Shown in pieces: positions 12,804 through 16,513 of a DNA stretch of 16,513 nucleotides. The notes under the pieces were generated by a model. It worked only from the letters and a program-made list of their open reading frames with translations. It ran no database searches and was not told where the DNA came from. Positions within the stretch are counted from its first letter, which is position 1. Each line of letters opens with the position of its first letter. Source of the stretch: Candidatus Scatomorpha stercoravium (GTDB lineage: Bacteria; Bacillota; Clostridia; Oscillospirales; Oscillospiraceae); NCBI GenBank assembly GCA_018716005.1, contig DVKN01000288.1, positions 1 through 16,513 of the forward strand, in the 5' to 3' direction. A program made the translations under genes and the position numbers.

Positions 12804-14251
12804 CTGTCTCTCTTCCTTTTCTCGAGTATGCCGGCGACGATTTCGCGCTCATCCATGTGATGCTTCTCGCGGCCGACTATCTGGTAGTCCTCGTGGCCCT
12901 TGCCGGCGAGGACTATGACGTCCCCCGGCTCATGGTGCTCTATGGCCCACTCTATGGCCTCGGGGCGGGAGCATATGACCTCGCGCGGCGTCTCGCTCCC
13001 CTCCATGCCGGCTAGGATGTCGGCTATGATGGCCTCGGGGTCCTCCGTGCGGGGGTTATCCGAGGTGACGACGACGAAGTCCGCGTTTTCCGCGGCGATG
13101 CGGCCCATTATGGGGCGCTTTGTGCGGTCGCGGTCGCCGCCGCAGCCGAAGAGCGCGACGAGGCGGCCGCGCGTCACGGCGCGCATGCTCCTGAGCACGT
13201 TCTCGAGCGCGTCGGGCGTGTGGGCGTAGTCGATGAGTATGGTGTAGTCGCCGTCCGTGGGGACGACCTCCACCCTGCCCTTTACTCCCTTGCCGCTCGC
13301 GAGGGAGTCCGCGCAGTCGGCGAGGGATATGCCGAGCGCGAGGCCCGCGCCGATAACGCCGAGGGCGTTGTAGACGGAGAACAGCCCGGGTATCCCGAGC
13401 TTCACCGGGACGCTCCCGCCCTTATACTCCGCCGTAAAGGCGACGCCGGCGCTCGTGAGGGAGATATCGCCCGCCGTGAGGTCGCCCGCCTTCTCCGAGA
13501 AGGTTATCGCCGGGCAGGCGCAGCGCTCGAGCATATAGCCCGACCAGGCGTCGTCCGCGTTTATAACGGCGGTATCGCAGACGGAGAAGAGGCGGCTCTT
13601 CGCCTCGGCGTAGTTCTCCATGGTCTTATGGAAGTCGAGATGGTCCTGCGTGAGGTTCGTGAAGATGCCCGCGGCGAAGCGTATCCCCGCCACGCGGTGG
13701 AGCACCAGCGAGTGGCTCGAGACCTCCATCACCACATGCGTGCAGCCGGCGTCGGCCATCTCGCGCAGCAGCTTCTGAAGCTCGCAGCTCTCGGGCGTGG
13801 TGCGCTCCGTGTGCAGGAACTCGCCGCCTATCATGTTGCCGTTCGTACCGATGAGGCCGACCTTCGCGCCGAGCTTCTGCTCGAGGAGGTGCTTCACGAG
13901 GTAGGTCGTCGTCGTCTTGCCGTTCGTGCCGGTGACGCCTATCATGCGGAGCTCCGAGGCCGGGTCGCGGTAGAAGTTCCGCGCCGCGAGGGCGAGGGCG
14001 AGGCGGCTGTCGGGCACGATAACGTAGGGTATCTCCGCCTCGGGCGCCTCCTCGCATATGACGCACGCCGCGCCCTTTTGGGCGGCCTGGGGTATATACC
14101 TGTGCCCGTCGGACTCAAAGCCGCGCACGGCCACGAAGAGCGCGCCCGGCGCTACGTCGCGGGAGTCGTAGGCGACGTCTTCTATTTCCAGCTCCAGCGG
14201 GGCGCGGATGTCGAGCATCTCGAGCCCCGAGAGCACTTCGGCAAGTTTCAT
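12800..14251 (-). CDS. murE: UDP-MurNAc-L-Ala-D-Glu:meso-diaminopimelate ligase MurE
   Basis: MurE adds the third residue of the peptidoglycan stem peptide with ATP in the cytosol. The 483-residue protein shows the three Mur-ligase domains: an N-terminal UDP-binding domain with YDSRDVAPGALFVA (28-41), a central ATPase domain with the P-loop GTNGKTTTT (108-116), EVSSHSL (176-182) and the likely carbamylated lysine K218 in YAEAKSRLF, and a C-terminal domain with the DNPR motif (398-401). DNPR, with its arginine, is the mark of enzymes that take meso-diaminopimelate rather than lysine. The ATG at 14251 follows GGAG at 8 nt. It is 18 nt after the PBP gene and overlaps mraY by 4 nt. Confidence 0.96.
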   Translation of the reverse strand: MKLAEVLSGLEMLDIRAPLELEIEDVAYDSRDVAPGALFVAVRGFESDGHRYIPQAAQKGAACVICEEAPEAEIPYVIVPDSRLALALAARNFYRDPASELRMIGVTGTNGKTTTTYLVKHLLEQKLGAKVGLIGTNGNMIGGEFLHTERTTPESCELQKLLREMADAGCTHVVMEVSSHSLVLHRVAGIRFAAGIFTNLTQDHLDFHKTMENYAEAKSRLFSVCDTAVINADDAWSGYMLERCACPAITFSEKAGDLTAGDISLTSAGVAFTAEYKGGSVPVKLGIPGLFSVYNALGVIGAGLALGISLADCADSLASGKGVKGRVEVVPTDGDYTILIDYAHTPDALENVLRSMRAVTRGRLVALFGCGGDRDRTKRPIMGRIAAENADFVVVTSDNPRTEDPEAIIADILAGMEGSETPREVICSRPEAIEWAIEHHEPGDVIVLAGKGHEDYQIVGREKHHMDEREIVAGILEKRKRDR

Positions 14252-14269
14252 ACGTACATCTCCAAGTCC

Positions 14270-16513
14270 TTAGTATATCCCCAGCAGGCTCGAGTCGTTG
14301 TCGTAGAGCGTCACGGTTATCACCGTGCCGGGGCCGGTGCTGAGGCCGGATTTTATGTCCTGGCCCGAGACCAGGCGGGTGCCGCCCGAGGCGGTGTTGT
14401 CGCTGCTGATGAAGAAGCCCCTCTCCGCGAGCGCGTCGCGCGCCTCGGCGTAGGTGAGGCCCGTGAGATCCGGCACGGCGCCGCCGCCCGTGACCTCCTC
14501 CCCCGCGTAGAGGATAACGCAGCTGCCGGAGGCAATCTCGCTCCCCGCCGCGGGGAGCTGGGCCGTTATCTCGCCGCCGGAGCCTATGACGCGGCACTCG
14601 AAGCCGCTCCCGGCGAGCTTCTCGCGCGCATCGTCCGCGCTCATGCCCGTGACAGACGGCACGGCGCGGTCTACGCCGTCCATCTCCCCGGCCGTATACT
14701 GCGGCTCGTAGCCGAGGTACGGGAGGATGTCGGCGAGCATCTTGCCCACCACGGGCGCCGCCATCTGGCCGCCGGAGACGTAGATCCCGCTCTCGCTGCC
14801 GGGATTGTCGAGCAGCACGAGGAGCGCTATCTCCGGGTCGTCCGCCGGGGCGACGCCTATGAAGGAGACTATGTACTCCTTCGTCCCGGCTATCTCCTGC
14901 GTCGTCTTCGTGGAGGTGCCGGTCTTCCCGCCTATGCGGTATCCCGCGACGGCGGCGTTGCGGCCCGTGCCCTCGTTGGGGTCGCCGACGACCTGCTCGA
15001 GTATGGAGCAGACCTTCGCGCTCGTCTCCTCGCTTATGACGCGGCGCACGGTCTCCGGCTCGTGCGTCTCGCTCTCCCCGGACGGGGAGCGTATCTCCGA
15101 GACGAGATAGGGCCGCATGAGCCGCCCGCCGTTCACGCAGGCGGAGACGGCGGTGATGAGCTGGAGCGGCGTGATGTTGAAGGTCTGGCCGAAGCTCGCG
15201 GCGGCGAGCTGGCTGAGGTTCTCCGGGTTGCAGAAGACGTCCTCGCTCCACCAGATGCTGCCGCTCTCCCCGCCGAGGTCTATGCCCGTCTTGCCAGTGA
15301 GCTGCGCCGAGGTGTCCCCCGTCCGCTCGAAGAAGCCGAAGGCCTCCGCGTAGTCGTAGAAGCGCTCCTCGCCGACGAGGCGGCCAATGTTGACGAAGGC
15401 GGCGTTGCAGCTGTGCTGCACGGCGGCGGTGAGGTCCTGCGAGCCGTGCCCGCCGGCCTTCCAGCACTTGACGGGCGTATTGCGCCCCGGCACCGTCACG
15501 CTCCCGCCGCAGTAGAACTGCGAGTCGAGGTCCACGGCGCCCTCCTCGAGGGCCATGGCGAGGGTGATAATCTTGAAGGTGCTCCCGGGCTCGTAGGTGT
15601 CGGAGACGGCCTTGTTGCGCCACATGAGCTGCTGCTCGGCGGCTATCATGGCCGAGCGCTCGGCCTCGCCGGAGGCCTCGGCGTCTATGCGCTCCATGGC
15701 CTCAGCCGAGATTGTCTGGTAGTCGTTGAGGTCGAAATTGCCCAGGGACGCCATAGCCAGTATAGCACCCGTGTCAACCTCCATGCATATGGCGGCGGCG
15801 CCGTTTCGGATATCGTAGTCCTCCACGGCCTGGGCGAGGTGCTTTTCTATATAATACTGTATTGCGGTATCAATAGTCAACTCCACATCGCAGCCGGGCA
15901 CGGCGTCGAAGTAATCTTCCCAGCTCGTGAAGAGCATTTCCGTGCCCGCGGCGGTCGTGGAGCGCATTATGTAGCCGTTCTCGCCGGAGAGGAAGGAGTC
16001 GTACTTCGCCTCTATGCCGCCGAGGCCGGTGTTGTCCGTGCCGGTGAAGCCTATGACGTGCGCGGCGAGGGAGCCGTTGGGGTAATAGCGCTTTGTGTCG
16101 GCCTCTATCTTGACGCCGTTGTAGCCGCCCTCCTCCTTGAATTCGCGCACCTCGCGGGCGGCGTCCGACTCAATCTTGCGCGCGACGACCTCGTACCAGG
16201 AGCCGGCGGGCTGCGTCTTCTCATAGACGTCCTCGTACTCGAGGCCCAGTATGTCCGCGAGCCCGCGGGCGATGGCCTCCGCGTCCTCGTTGTAGAGCTC
16301 TATCTCCGCCGGGCTCAGGTATACCGTGTCCACCCCCGCGCTCACGGCCAGGGGGCGGCCGTTCCTGTCCGTTATCGTGCCCCTCGGGGCGGAGACGGTC
16401 GTCTCGCGCACCTGCTGGGCCTCCGCGCGGGCGGAGAGCTCGTCGTGGCGGACAATCTGCAGCCAGTAGAGCCGCGCCGCCAGCACTGCAAAGGCGGCAG
16501 CGCCGCACACCAT
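14270..16513 (-). CDS. Class B penicillin-binding protein, FtsI/SpoVD type, with two PASTA domains (5' end cut)
   Basis: This is the septal or sporulation transpeptidase that cross-links glycan made by FtsW/SpoVE. 747 residues are visible. They start inside a membrane anchor (about 2-20), then a dimerisation domain with APRGTITDRNGRPLAVS (42-58), then the transpeptidase domain with active-site S311-T-F-K314, S368-C-N370 and K530-T-G532. Two PASTA repeats follow, at about 615-672 (VPSVTGMSADDAREKL) and 679-737 (AVPDLTGLTYAEARDAL). The codon at the very edge is ATG, but no ribosome binding site can be seen and the family normally has a cytoplasmic tail before the anchor, so the true start is probably outside the window. 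SpoVD of Bacillus has one PASTA domain; two recall PBP2x-like enzymes, so I leave the symbol open. Confidence 0.94.
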   Translation of the reverse strand: MVCGAAAFAVLAARLYWLQIVRHDELSARAEAQQVRETTVSAPRGTITDRNGRPLAVSAGVDTVYLSPAEIELYNEDAEAIARGLADILGLEYEDVYEKTQPAGSWYEVVARKIESDAAREVREFKEEGGYNGVKIEADTKRYYPNGSLAAHVIGFTGTDNTGLGGIEAKYDSFLSGENGYIMRSTTAAGTEMLFTSWEDYFDAVPGCDVELTIDTAIQYYIEKHLAQAVEDYDIRNGAAAICMEVDTGAILAMASLGNFDLNDYQTISAEAMERIDAEASGEAERSAMIAAEQQLMWRNKAVSDTYEPGSTFKIITLAMALEEGAVDLDSQFYCGGSVTVPGRNTPVKCWKAGGHGSQDLTAAVQHSCNAAFVNIGRLVGEERFYDYAEAFGFFERTGDTSAQLTGKTGIDLGGESGSIWWSEDVFCNPENLSQLAAASFGQTFNITPLQLITAVSACVNGGRLMRPYLVSEIRSPSGESETHEPETVRRVISEETSAKVCSILEQVVGDPNEGTGRNAAVAGYRIGGKTGTSTKTTQEIAGTKEYIVSFIGVAPADDPEIALLVLLDNPGSESGIYVSGGQMAAPVVGKMLADILPYLGYEPQYTAGEMDGVDRAVPSVTGMSADDAREKLAGSGFECRVIGSGGEITAQLPAAGSEIASGSCVILYAGEEVTGGGAVPDLTGLTYAEARDALAERGFFISSDNTASGGTRLVSGQDIKSGLSTGPGTVITVTLYDNDSSLLGIY

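Overview
The window is GC-rich bacterial chromosome and almost entirely coding. It looks like a member of the Clostridia, possibly an Oscillospiraceae-type gut Firmicute. The evidence is the clostridial-style division and cell-wall (dcw) cluster with a PASTA-tailed penicillin-binding protein, murA next to murG, no ftsA before ftsZ, a MurE with the meso-diaminopimelate motif DNPR, strong GGAGG ribosome binding sites, and DUF1846, Smr and aconitase X genes. The taxonomic placement is inference from gene content. No mobile element, CRISPR array or rRNA was seen.

Left part (1-5908). The 5' end of secA runs off the left edge on the minus strand. Divergent from it is a plus-strand pair, a DUF1846 protein followed 4 nt later by a small Smr-domain protein, then a tRNA-Gly(TCC) with its own consensus promoter. 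A 312-nt non-coding stretch rich in hairpins and terminators follows. Next are the two subunits of an aconitase X-type dehydratase (DUF521 and DUF126), translationally coupled and of unknown substrate. A convergent YbaK-type Cys-tRNA(Pro)/Pro-tRNA deacylase gene and a divergent unknown membrane-protein gene complete this part.

Right part (5909-16513). All genes are on the minus strand and form a compact dcw cluster, read from right to left: PBP2/SpoVD-like transpeptidase (N-terminus off the right edge), murE, mraY, ftsW/spoVE, murG, murA, ftsQ/divIB, and ftsZ with a promoter of its own. Together they make the UDP-MurNAc-tripeptide stage, lipid I, lipid II and septal peptidoglycan, and build the Z ring. 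murF, murD, murC and ftsA are absent from their usual places. A bidirectional terminator and a perfect 34-bp palindrome separate ftsZ from the left part.

The most unusual signals are non-coding. Two promoters on opposite strands, in front of unrelated genes (aconitase X and ybaK), match at 27 of 31 positions including the spacer, and a third promoter (DUF1846) resembles them. An 8-bp dyad brackets the -35 box of the aconitase X promoter, a 7-bp dyad brackets the -10 box of the tRNA promoter, and a short stem could cover the murA ribosome binding site.
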